A DNA stretch of 64,000 nt from positions 434,001 to 498,000 of the forward strand of contig NZ_NMUN01000004.1 in assembly GCF_002812725.1 (NCBI RefSeq), read 5' to 3'. A program made the translations under genes and the position numbers. Positions 9,083-16,570 of this stretch are shown piece after piece (position 1 is the first letter of the stretch; each line of letters begins with the position of its first letter). The notes beneath the pieces are model-generated. The model searched no databases and had not been told where the DNA came from. It worked only from the letters and a program-made list of their open reading frames with translations. This DNA comes from Microbacterium sp. BR1. Lineage in GTDB: Bacteria; Actinomycetota; Actinomycetes; Actinomycetales; Microbacteriaceae.

Positions 9083-11338
9083 ATGACCGAAATCCTGCCG
9101 CCCGCCCCGCAGGCATCGAGCCTTCGTCGGCTCGTCCCGCGGATCTTCTCGCGCTCCACCCGCCGCGGCGGGGTCGAGCACCTGATTCGCACGGTGCGGG
9201 CGAATCATCCGAAGGGTGACTTCGCGCTGATCGAGCGCGCATACGTCGTGGCCGAACGTGCGCACCAGGGCCAACTGCGCCAGAGCGGCGAGCCGTACAT
9301 CACGCACCCGGTCGCCGTCGCGCAGATCCTCGCCGAACTCGGGCTCGGTCCGAAGGCGATTGCCGCTGCACTGTTGCACGACACCGTCGAAGACACCGCG
9401 TACGGCCTCGACCAGCTGTCCGCCGACTTCGGCGATGAAGTCTCGATGCTCGTCGACGGCGTCACCAAGCTCGACAAGGTCAAGTACGGTGACGCGGCTC
9501 AGGCCGAGACCGTGCGCAAGATGATCGTCGCGATGTCCAAGGACATCCGCGTGCTCGTCATCAAACTGGCGGATCGCCTGCACAACGCGCGCACGTGGGG
9601 CTTCGTTCCTCCCGAGAAGGCCCGCAAGAAGGCCACCGAGACGCTCGAGATCTACGCGCCGCTCGCGCACCGCCTCGGCATCCAGGCCATCAAAGCCGAA
9701 CTCGAAGACCTGTCCTTCGCCGTCCTGCACCCCAAGCTCTACGCCGAGATCGAGAGCCTCGTCAAACAGCGCACCCCGCAGCGCGAGGAGTACGTCGACA
9801 ATGTCATCGGCTCGGTCGAGGAAGACCTGCGCGAGCTGCGAATCCGCGGCCGTGTCGCCGGGCGGCCGAAGCAGTTGTACTCGGTGTACCAGAAGATGGT
9901 CGTGCGCGGCCGTGAGTTCGACGACATCTACGACCTGATCGGCATCCGGGTGCTGGTGTCGACCGTGCGCGACTGTTACGCCGTGCTCGGCGCGATCCAT
10001 GCGCGCTGGACCCCCATTCCGGGCCGTTTCAAGGACTACATCGCGACGCCCAAGTTCAACCTCTACCAGTCGCTGCACACGACCGTCATCGGCCCCGGCG
10101 GCCGCACGGTCGAGATCCAGATCCGCACGAACGAGATGCATCAGCAGGCCGAGTACGGCGTCGCGGCCCACTGGAAGTACAAGGAGCGCGTCAACGGCGG
10201 CAAGGCCGACCCCAAGGCTCCGGACGCCGATATGGCGTGGCTCGCGCACATCTCGGACTGGCAGGCCGAGACCGCCGATCCGGGCGAGTTCCTCGACTCT
10301 CTGCGTTACGAGATCGGCGCGAAAGAGGTCTACGTCTTCACGCCGAAGGGTCGCGTCATCGGGCTGCCCGCCGAGGCCACGCCCGTCGACTTCGCCTACG
10401 CGGTGCACACCGAGGTCGGACACCGCACGATGGGAGCGAAGGTCAACGGACGCCTCGTTCCGCTCGACTCCTCGCTGTCGTCAGGTGACGTGGTCGAGGT
10501 CTTCACCTCGAAGAACCCCGACGCCGGCCCCAGCCAGGACTGGCTGAGCTTCGTCAAGAGCACCCGCGCGCGCAACAAGATCCGCGGTTGGTTCACCAAA
10601 GAGCGGCGCGAAGAGGCCGTGGAGCAGGGCAAGGAAGCCATCGCCCGCGCCATGCGTCGGCAGAACCTGCCCCTGCAGCGTCTGATGAATCAGGACTCGT
10701 TCGGCGAGGTCGCCCATCAGCTGCGCTACGAGGATGTCTCGGCGCTCTACGCCGCCGTCGGCGAGGGCCACGTTTCCACCCAGTCGGTCATCGAGAAGGT
10801 CACCGCGCTCGTCGCGACGGAAGAGGACACGTCGACCGGGCCGGTCGAGCTGCCTCACCTCGGTCGTCCCCGCACGCCGCGCGCGAACGACACGGGCGTG
10901 CTCGTGCGGGGTGCCGCCGACATCCTGGTGAAACTCGCGAAGTGCTGCACGCCCGTCCCCGGGGACGAGATCGTCGGCTTCGTGACGCGGGGGAGCGGTG
11001 TGTCGGTGCACCGCACCGACTGCCCCAACGTCGATTCCCTGACGGCCGATCCGGATCGCATGATCGAAGTGTCGTGGGCTCCCACGACCAAGGGAATCTT
11101 CCTGGTGCAGATCCAGGTCGAGGCTCTGGATCGCTCGGGTCTGCTCTCGGACGTCACGCGGGTGCTCACCGAGCACCACGTCAACATCCTGTCGGCGACC
11201 GTCGCGACCACCCACGAGCGCCTGGCGCTCAGCAAGTTCGTGTTCGAGATGGGGGACATCGTCCATCTCGACCGCGTGCTGAATGCGGTTCGACGGATCG
11301 ACGCCGTCTACGACGTCTACCGCGTCACGACCGGCTGA
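9083..11338 (+). CDS. rel: bifunctional (p)ppGpp synthetase/hydrolase Rel
   Basis: Rel makes and degrades (p)ppGpp, the stringent-response alarmone. The 751-residue protein has the complete long RSH layout: an N-terminal HD hydrolase domain with H99-D100 in HDTVEDT, a synthetase domain (FDDIYDLIGIRV, then RFKDYIATPK and YQSLHTT), a TGS domain (VYVFTPKGRVIGLPA), a conserved cysteine region (LAKCCTPVPGDEI) and a C-terminal ACT domain (LDRSGLLSDVTRVL). Both catalytic halves look intact. A TAGGAT at 9020-9025 suggests a promoter with a leader of about 50 nt. It is convergent with the AbiEi-like gene downstream. Confidence 0.96.
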   Translation: MTEILPPAPQASSLRRLVPRIFSRSTRRGGVEHLIRTVRANHPKGDFALIERAYVVAERAHQGQLRQSGEPYITHPVAVAQILAELGLGPKAIAAALLHDTVEDTAYGLDQLSADFGDEVSMLVDGVTKLDKVKYGDAAQAETVRKMIVAMSKDIRVLVIKLADRLHNARTWGFVPPEKARKKATETLEIYAPLAHRLGIQAIKAELEDLSFAVLHPKLYAEIESLVKQRTPQREEYVDNVIGSVEEDLRELRIRGRVAGRPKQLYSVYQKMVVRGREFDDIYDLIGIRVLVSTVRDCYAVLGAIHARWTPIPGRFKDYIATPKFNLYQSLHTTVIGPGGRTVEIQIRTNEMHQQAEYGVAAHWKYKERVNGGKADPKAPDADMAWLAHISDWQAETADPGEFLDSLRYEIGAKEVYVFTPKGRVIGLPAEATPVDFAYAVHTEVGHRTMGAKVNGRLVPLDSSLSSGDVVEVFTSKNPDAGPSQDWLSFVKSTRARNKIRGWFTKERREEAVEQGKEAIARAMRRQNLPLQRLMNQDSFGEVAHQLRYEDVSALYAAVGEGHVSTQSVIEKVTALVATEEDTSTGPVELPHLGRPRTPRANDTGVLVRGAADILVKLAKCCTPVPGDEIVGFVTRGSGVSVHRTDCPNVDSLTADPDRMIEVSWAPTTKGIFLVQIQVEALDRSGLLSDVTRVLTEHHVNILSATVATTHERLALSKFVFEMGDIVHLDRVLNAVRRIDAVYDVYRVTTG

Positions 11339-11376
11339 ACGCCCGCACATTCGCATTCGCGCGGCTGCTCAACTGT

Positions 11377-11946
11377 TCATGCGGTCGAGAGCCTCTTCTC
11401 GACGTGGTGGACCAGTTCGCGACGCGCATCCTTCGAGCCGGTGAGCCGGATGTGGGCGTCGATCCGGGCGAGCCCGTCCCGGGGATCGACCAGCCCGGAC
11501 TCGATCAGCGCCCCGACGACGAACTTCGCGCTTTCGCGATGCTGGGGCTCGCGAATGCGCCGCGCCACGTCGATCAGGGTTCGTAGTGGAGACGTGATGA
11601 GCACACCCGCGACATCCTTCACGTCGTCATCCTCGACGCCGACATCGTGGAAGATCGCCCGGCGATCGATCAGATTGCCGACGCGATGCGCAGCCCCGCG
11701 CATCACCGTGTGGCGCGATGGCGGGTCGCTCAGTGCCCCGTAGACCCACGCGGCGCTCCACGAACATACGATGAGTCGGCCTCCGCAGATCGACCGCAGG
11801 GACGCGGCTCGCATAGCGGTGCTCTCGACGGCATCCGCCGGCATGTACCCGTCACCGATCTCGACGAGATCGCCATCCAGGCGCGCGGCCGACAGCTCGG
11901 CAGTCGACAGGCGCTCGTCGGGCAGGTAGACCAGGGGCCAATGCAT
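11377..11946 (-). CDS. AbiEi-like (type IV antitoxin-type) protein, orphan
   Basis: The product has 189 residues. The N-terminal part contains GDLVEIGDGYMPADA, resembling a winged-helix segment, then an alanine-rich core (SWSAAWVYGAL) and a VLITSPLRTLIDVARR motif. That arrangement is typical of actinobacterial proteins annotated as AbiEi-family antitoxins or related transcriptional regulators. No nucleotidyltransferase toxin (AbiEii) is adjacent, so it is either a solitary regulator or a remnant. The ATG at 11946 is chosen because the codons upstream read as the antisense of the neighbouring gene. It lies convergent with rel and downstream of the DUF349 gene. The family assignment is from motif memory only. 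Confidence 0.55.
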   Translation of the reverse strand: MHWPLVYLPDERLSTAELSAARLDGDLVEIGDGYMPADAVESTAMRAASLRSICGGRLIVCSWSAAWVYGALSDPPSRHTVMRGAAHRVGNLIDRRAIFHDVGVEDDDVKDVAGVLITSPLRTLIDVARRIREPQHRESAKFVVGALIESGLVDPRDGLARIDAHIRLTGSKDARRELVHHVEKRLSTA

Positions 11947-12010
11947 GGCACCGATTGAATCGCACGCGCGGTGTGCCGACGGATGCCGCGGGCACATCTG
12001 TGGAGAAGGT

Positions 12011-13279
12011 CTAGCCGTCGACGACCTGGAGCCAGGCGCGGCGGGTGTCGAGATCCGCTGAGATCCGCTTGACGGCCGCGTTATCGCCCTGGGCGGTCGC
12101 GGCGGCGAGTTCGGCCTCGAGTTTGGCGATCGCATCCGCGAGCTGGCGCGCCATGTCGCCGGCGCGGGCCTTGGTCTCGGGGTTGTTGCGCTTCCAGTCG
12201 ACCTCTTCACGTGCCTTGAGCGCCTGCTCGATCTTGCGCATCCCGTCATCGAGCGAGCGGTCCCGCTCGCGCGGCGACACGCGCCCGATCTCGTCCCAAC
12301 GTCGCTGAATCGACGCGAGCAGCGAACGGGCCGCCGTCAGGTCGCGCTCGTCGGCGACCGCGGCCGCCTCGGTGAGCAGGGCCTGCTTGGCCTCGATCTT
12401 CGGTGCGGACTCGGCGACCTCGGCGGCTTCCTTCTCCGCGCGCGTGGCGTACAGCGCATCGCCCGCGGCCTTGAACTTGGCCCACAGCGAGTCGTCGACC
12501 TTCTTGCCCGCGCGACCGGCGGCCTTCCACTCGTCCAGCAGGGCACGATACAGCGGGATGCCGTCCTCGCCCTTCGGGAGGAGTGCCTCGGCGCGCTCGA
12601 CGAGACGCGCCTTGCGGTCGCGGGCGCCCTTGTGCGTCTCGTCGAGCTCCGCGAAGAACTCGCGGCGGTGCTTCTCGACCGTGGCGCGCGCGTCGCGGAA
12701 TCGCTTCCAGAGGTCCTGCGATTCGCGCTTGGGAAGTCGCGGCCCGTTCTGCTGGTGTGCCTGCCATGCCTCGAACAGGTCGTTCAGTTCTTGCGTGGCC
12801 TGCTTCCACTGCACCGACTTGGGGTCGCGGGCCGCGAGCGCTTCGGCCTTGATGACGAGTTCGGTGCGTTCGACGACGGCCGCATTCACGGCCTCCTTCG
12901 CCGCGGCGGCCTCGGTGGCGGTCGCGGCGCTCAGCGCCTCGAGCAGCGCGTCGACGCGACCCGTCAGGTTCGCGAGGTTTCCGACAGCCGAAGCTCCGTC
13001 GATCTCGGAGCGCAGGTGCTTCGCCGCTGTGGTCAGATCGGATGCCGAAGCACCGCCGCCGCGCTGGCGCTGTTCGAGCAGTCGCACCTTGTCGGCCAGG
13101 TCGCTGAACTTCCGCGCGAAGTATGCGAGTGCCTCGTCAGGGGTTCCGTCGGGATACTGACCGACGACACGCCACGTGTCGGTGCCGTCCTCGGCAGAGA
13201 CCTCGCGGACAGAGACGGTGCCGTCGTCGTCGACGCGGCCCCACGCCAGGTCAGGGGTGGAAGCAGACTCGGGGGACAC
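12011..13279 (-). CDS. DUF349 domain-containing protein
   Basis: The 422-residue protein is mostly alpha-helical and charged. It contains several repeats of the DUF349 pattern (for example LWKRFRDARATVEKHRREFF, LWAKFKAAGDALY and RWDEIGRVSPRERDR), preceded by a small N-terminal beta-rich region (LAWGRVDDDGTVSVRE). DUF349 proteins are conserved near rel in Actinobacteria. Their molecular role is unclear, and no catalytic motif is visible. The GTG at 13279 gives MSPESAST. A TAGGCT on the same strand about 35 nt upstream is a plausible -10 element. It is predicted cytoplasmic. Confidence 0.85.
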   Translation of the reverse strand: MSPESASTPDLAWGRVDDDGTVSVREVSAEDGTDTWRVVGQYPDGTPDEALAYFARKFSDLADKVRLLEQRQRGGGASASDLTTAAKHLRSEIDGASAVGNLANLTGRVDALLEALSAATATEAAAAKEAVNAAVVERTELVIKAEALAARDPKSVQWKQATQELNDLFEAWQAHQQNGPRLPKRESQDLWKRFRDARATVEKHRREFFAELDETHKGARDRKARLVERAEALLPKGEDGIPLYRALLDEWKAAGRAGKKVDDSLWAKFKAAGDALYATRAEKEAAEVAESAPKIEAKQALLTEAAAVADERDLTAARSLLASIQRRWDEIGRVSPRERDRSLDDGMRKIEQALKAREEVDWKRNNPETKARAGDMARQLADAIAKLEAELAAATAQGDNAAVKRISADLDTRRAWLQVVDG

Positions 13280-13340
13280 GGTGCACCTCTTGCTGTGGGG
13301 AGCGGAAACTCCCCCAGCCTAGTACGACGGTCCGAACGGG

Positions 13341-13619
13341 TCAGGGGGTGGTCGTCGGCCCGGGAACCGGATCGGACGAGACGCCCGGCGTCGACGACGG
13401 GGCCGGGGAGGGGGAGTCCGCGGGGAGCAGGGCGCCAGGGCCCGCCGAGTAGAACGCGAACTGGCCACCGATCGCGGCCAGGATGACGATTCCCCCGACG
13501 ACGGATGCGACGACCGTGTCGCGTCGGCGGCGACGCACCTGTGACTCGCGCAGCTGCAGGCGTGCCTGGTAGACGCGTGCTCGCTCGCGCTCTGCGCGCT
13601 CTTTGTCTGGCTTCGCCAT
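13341..13619 (-). CDS. small single-pass membrane protein, possible remnant of a membrane-anchored PpiB
   Basis: The 92-residue product has a strongly basic, coiled N-terminus (KERAERERARVYQARLQ, then VRRRRRD), one membrane helix (about residues 35-54, TVVASVVGGIVILAAIGGQF) and a Pro/Ser/Thr-rich tail outside. This is the anchor layout of actinobacterial membrane-bound cyclophilins, and ppiB normally sits beside rel. Here the frame stops before any cyclophilin domain, and only 61 bp remain before the DUF349 gene. It may be a truncated ppiB or an independent small membrane protein. The ATG at 13619 has a GGGAG upstream. Confidence 0.7.
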   Translation of the reverse strand: MAKPDKERAERERARVYQARLQLRESQVRRRRRDTVVASVVGGIVILAAIGGQFAFYSAGPGALLPADSPSPAPSSTPGVSSDPVPGPTTTP

Positions 13620-13690
13620 CCGTATGCTCCCGAGGTCGATCGCCTGAACTCTACGCACGGGCGAGGCGGGCGACCAAACTCGTGAACGGA

Positions 13691-13732
13691 CGCAACATGC
13701 CGTGTGGTCGGAGCGTCGAACGGCATGTCGCG
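13691..13732. repeat. palindromic element, copy 1 (CATGCCGT/ACGGCATG core)
   Basis: CATGCCGT at 13696-13703 and ACGGCATG at 13720-13727 form an inverted repeat with a 16-nt spacer, and a few further paired bases lie outside the core (CGCAA against TCGCG). The same core with much longer arms recurs at 55314-55371. The element lies in the 242-bp divergent region between the small membrane protein gene and rarA, so it is not a terminator. Confidence 0.55.
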
Positions 13733-13861
13733 ACCGCTCGCGGCAGTGTGTCGGCTCGTGTGGGGTCGGGGTCGCCAGGCGGAGGCGGGCGGAATGGGCG
13801 CTGGAGGGGATCGGGCTGGTCGGGCGGAACGCGTGGGGGAGGCCCCGACTAGCCTGGGACG

Positions 13862-15229
13862 GTGACGGGTACGCAAGCGCTGTTCCAGGGGTCGACGCCC
13901 CTCGCCGTCCGCATGCGCCCGTCGTCGCTCGACGAGATCGCGGGGCAGGAACACCTGCTGCGTCCCGGTTCGCCCCTCGTGGCGCTGGCCGACCCGAATC
14001 GCGCCTCGACCGGTGCCGTATCGGTCATCCTGTGGGGACCCCCCGGCACCGGCAAGACGACCCTCGCGCAGGCGATCGCACGATCGTCGGGTCGTCGCTT
14101 CGTCGAGCTGTCGGCGGTGACCGCGGGCGTGAAGGACGTCCGCGAGGTCATGCAAGAGGCGCTGACGCAGCGAGACCTGTACGGGACATCCACGATCCTG
14201 TTCCTCGACGAGATCCACCGCTTCACCAAGGCGCAGCAGGACGCGCTGCTGCCGGGCGTCGAGAACGGCTGGGTCGTGCTGATCGCCGCGACGACCGAGA
14301 ACCCGTCGTTCTCGGTCGTGTCGCCGCTGCTCTCTCGCTCGCTCCTGCTCACGCTCCGTCCGCTCTCGGACGACGAGCTCGGGTCTCTGCTCGACAGGGC
14401 GGTCGCGGATGCCCGGGGTCTCGCGGGGGCGGTGACCGTCGATCCCGCCGCCCGGGCGGCACTCGTGCGTCTGTCTTCGGGTGACGCACGGCGTGCCCTG
14501 ACCGCGCTCGAAGCGGCGGCCTCGATGGTCGGCGCGGAGGCCACGGCCGAAGACGATGATGGCGATGACGACGAGGCGGATCGAGAGAAGCCGGTCATCA
14601 CGGACGACGTCGTGGCCCAAGCCGTCGACCGAGCCCTGCTCCGATACGACCGGCAGGGCGACGAGCACTACGACGTCATCAGCGCGTTCATCAAGTCCAT
14701 CCGCGGTTCGGATGTGGATGCCTCGCTGCACTATCTCGCCCGCATGATCGAGGCGGGCGAGGACCCGCGGTTCATCGCGCGGCGCCTGATCATCTCGGCG
14801 GCCGAAGACATCGGCCTGGCCGACCCGCAGGCGCTTCCGATCGCGGTCGCCGCGGCGGACGCGGTGCAATTCATCGGGATGCCCGAGGGGCGTATTCCGC
14901 TGGCGGAAGCCACCGCCTATCTCGCCACCGCCGCCAAGTCGAACGCGGCGTACCTCGCGATCGACAAGGCGATCGCCGACGTCCGCGGCGGTCGGGCAGG
15001 CACGGTTCCCCTGCACCTGCGCGACGCGCACTACGCGGGAGCCAAGAAGCTCGGCCACGGCAAGGGCTACATCTACCCGCACGACACCGAGGTGGGCGTT
15101 GCGACGCAGCAGTACCTGCCCGACCCCCTGCGCGGCGTCCGATACTACGAACCGACCCCGCGGGGTGCGGAACGCGACATCCGGACACGACTGGACAAGA
15201 TCCGCCGGATCCTGGGCTCCCAGGACTGA
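13862..15229 (+). CDS. rarA: replication-associated recombination protein RarA (MgsA), AAA+ ATPase
   Basis: RarA (MgsA/WRNIP1 family) is a clamp-loader-related ATPase that acts at stalled replication forks. The 455-residue protein has the RarA N-terminus ([20 protein letters not shown]), Walker A at 59-66 (GPPGTGKT), Walker B in FLDEIHRF, sensor 1 (AATTENPSF) and the C-terminal tetramerisation/DNA-binding region ([18 protein letters not shown]). It carries a short acidic insertion ([11 protein letters not shown]) after the AAA domain. GTG 13862 is supported by TAGCCT ending 6 nt upstream. Confidence 0.95.
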   Translation: MTGTQALFQGSTPLAVRMRPSSLDEIAGQEHLLRPGSPLVALADPNRASTGAVSVILWGPPGTGKTTLAQAIARSSGRRFVELSAVTAGVKDVREVMQEALTQRDLYGTSTILFLDEIHRFTKAQQDALLPGVENGWVVLIAATTENPSFSVVSPLLSRSLLLTLRPLSDDELGSLLDRAVADARGLAGAVTVDPAARAALVRLSSGDARRALTALEAAASMVGAEATAEDDDGDDDEADREKPVITDDVVAQAVDRALLRYDRQGDEHYDVISAFIKSIRGSDVDASLHYLARMIEAGEDPRFIARRLIISAAEDIGLADPQALPIAVAAADAVQFIGMPEGRIPLAEATAYLATAAKSNAAYLAIDKAIADVRGGRAGTVPLHLRDAHYAGAKKLGHGKGYIYPHDTEVGVATQQYLPDPLRGVRYYEPTPRGAERDIRTRLDKIRRILGSQD

Positions 15230-15234
15230 CGTGC

Positions 15235-15240
15235 TAGGAT
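15235..15240 (+). promoter_or_regulatory. -10 element of rpsD with a long leader
   Basis: TAGGAT lies 6 bp after the rarA stop and fits the -10 consensus seen elsewhere in the window. It predicts a leader of about 150 nt before rpsD. S4 represses its own translation in some bacteria by binding the leader, so this leader is a reasonable place to look. No specific S4-binding structure was recognised. Confidence 0.4.
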
Positions 15241-15399
15241 TCTCGCTGGCCTAAGTTTCTGTCGAGCGTGCGGCTGCGCGAGAAGAAGCGACGGGTGTCG
15301 TCCTGTAGCCGGACGCCCCTGGCACACCCCTCTTCACTTCCCTCGGTCCGCTGCGCGCGAGCCGGGGTACTCCACGTTCGTACGTCACGAAAGGTAAAC

Positions 15400-16029
15400 G
15401 TGTCCACTAAGTCACGGACCCGCAGCAAGACCCGTCTCTCGCGCGCGCTCGGCATCGCCCTCACCCCGAAGGCCGCCAAGTTCCTCGAGAAGCGCCCCTA
15501 CGCTCCCGGCGAGCACGGCCGCTCCAAGCGCAAGCAGGACAGCGACTACGCCGTCCGACTGCGCGAGAAGCAGCGTCTTCGCGCCCAGTACGGCATCCGT
15601 GAGGCGCAGATGCGCAACACGTTCAACGAGGCGCGTCGCCAGTCCGGCCTGACCGGTGAGAACCTGGTCGAGCTGCTCGAGCAGCGTCTCGACGCTCTCG
15701 TCGTGCGCTCGGGCTTCGCCCGCACCACGGCGCAGGCCCGTCAGCTGGTCGTGCACCGCCACATCCTCGTCGACGGCCAGCTCGTCGACCGCCCGTCGTT
15801 CCGCGTCAAGCCGGGACAGATGATCCACGTCAAGCCCAAGAGCGAGGGCACCGAGCCGTTCCAGGTCGCCGCCGCCGGTGGTCACGCCGACGTTCTGCCC
15901 CCGGTTCCGGGGTACCTCGAGGTCGACCTGTCGACACTCCAGGCCCGCCTGGTCCGTCGCCCGAAGCGCGCCGAGGTTCCCGTGACGTGTGACGTCCAGC
16001 TCGTCGTCGAGTACTACGCGGCGCGCTGA
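15400..16029 (+). CDS. rpsD: 30S ribosomal protein S4
   Basis: S4 is a primary 16S rRNA-binding protein that starts assembly of the 30S body. The 209-residue product has the expected length. The S4 RNA-binding domain covers about residues 98-160 (LEQRLDALVVRSGFARTTAQ, then VVHRHILVDGQLV). The N-terminus lacks the four-cysteine zinc site found in some species. GTG 15400 follows an AAAGG at a 5-6 nt spacing. Unlike its position in alpha-operons, here S4 is a stand-alone gene upstream of alaS. A strong hairpin terminator follows. Confidence 0.97.
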   Translation: MSTKSRTRSKTRLSRALGIALTPKAAKFLEKRPYAPGEHGRSKRKQDSDYAVRLREKQRLRAQYGIREAQMRNTFNEARRQSGLTGENLVELLEQRLDALVVRSGFARTTAQARQLVVHRHILVDGQLVDRPSFRVKPGQMIHVKPKSEGTEPFQVAAAGGHADVLPPVPGYLEVDLSTLQARLVRRPKRAEVPVTCDVQLVVEYYAAR

Positions 16030-16062
16030 GCACCGCGACTTCGCGCAGCACAGCGAAATCAC

Positions 16063-16101
16063 CGAAGGGCGTCCGATCCGCGAGGATCCGGGCGCCCTTC
16101 G
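16063..16101 (+). terminator. hairpin terminator after rpsD
   Basis: CGAAGGGCG (16063-16071) and CGCCCTTCG (16093-16101) are perfect complements 34 bp after the rpsD stop, enclosing a loop with weak additional pairing. It lacks a U-run. A new -10 element (TACGAT, 16113-16118) follows, so it marks a transcription unit boundary. Confidence 0.7.
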
Positions 16102-16164
16102 TCGTCGGACACTACGATGTATCAGGGCCGCGCGTGCGGCCCACGAGCGCGAGGAAGTGGTGAC

Positions 16165-16494
16165 ATGAAGAGCCTGCTCTGGTTCCTGATCGGTATCGCC
16201 GGCGGTTTCGCCGCTGCCCACGTGATCAACAAGAATCCGACCGGTCACGAGCTTCTCGCCGAGGTCGACGCACGCATCGGTGAGTTCACCGACCGCATCG
16301 GCGAGGCCTACCGCGGCCAAGAGGCGAAGTTCGACGAGTTCGTGAGCGGCGCGAAGGATGCCGCGGCGACTGCCGTGTCCGCCGCCTCGGATGCCGTGGA
16401 CGCGGCGAAAGCCGCCGCATCCGATGTCGTGTCCGGTGCGTCGGCGGCCGTCTCCGACGCGGCCGAAGACGTCGCCGACACGCCCAAAGACTGA
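16165..16494 (+). CDS. small membrane-anchored Ala-rich helical protein
   Basis: The product has 109 residues. It begins with one membrane helix (LLWFLIGIAGGFAAAHVI, about residues 4-21), then a short polar region, and ends in an Ala/Asp/Ser-rich stretch that would form a long amphipathic helix or coiled coil, with repeats such as DAAATAVSAASDAVDAAK. No known catalytic motif is present. Similar small YtxH- or DUF948-like membrane proteins occur next to alaS in Actinobacteria. The ATG at 16165 is preferred over one 48 bp upstream, which would add a basic segment. A GAGGA lies upstream. The role is unknown. Confidence 0.75.
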   Translation: MKSLLWFLIGIAGGFAAAHVINKNPTGHELLAEVDARIGEFTDRIGEAYRGQEAKFDEFVSGAKDAAATAVSAASDAVDAAKAAASDVVSGASAAVSDAAEDVADTPKD

Positions 16495-16570
16495 CCCCCG
16501 TTCCGTGTCACGGCCACTCTGACCCGGTGGCCGATCATTCACGCGCTCACCCCTGCGAGGAATCCCGCTC

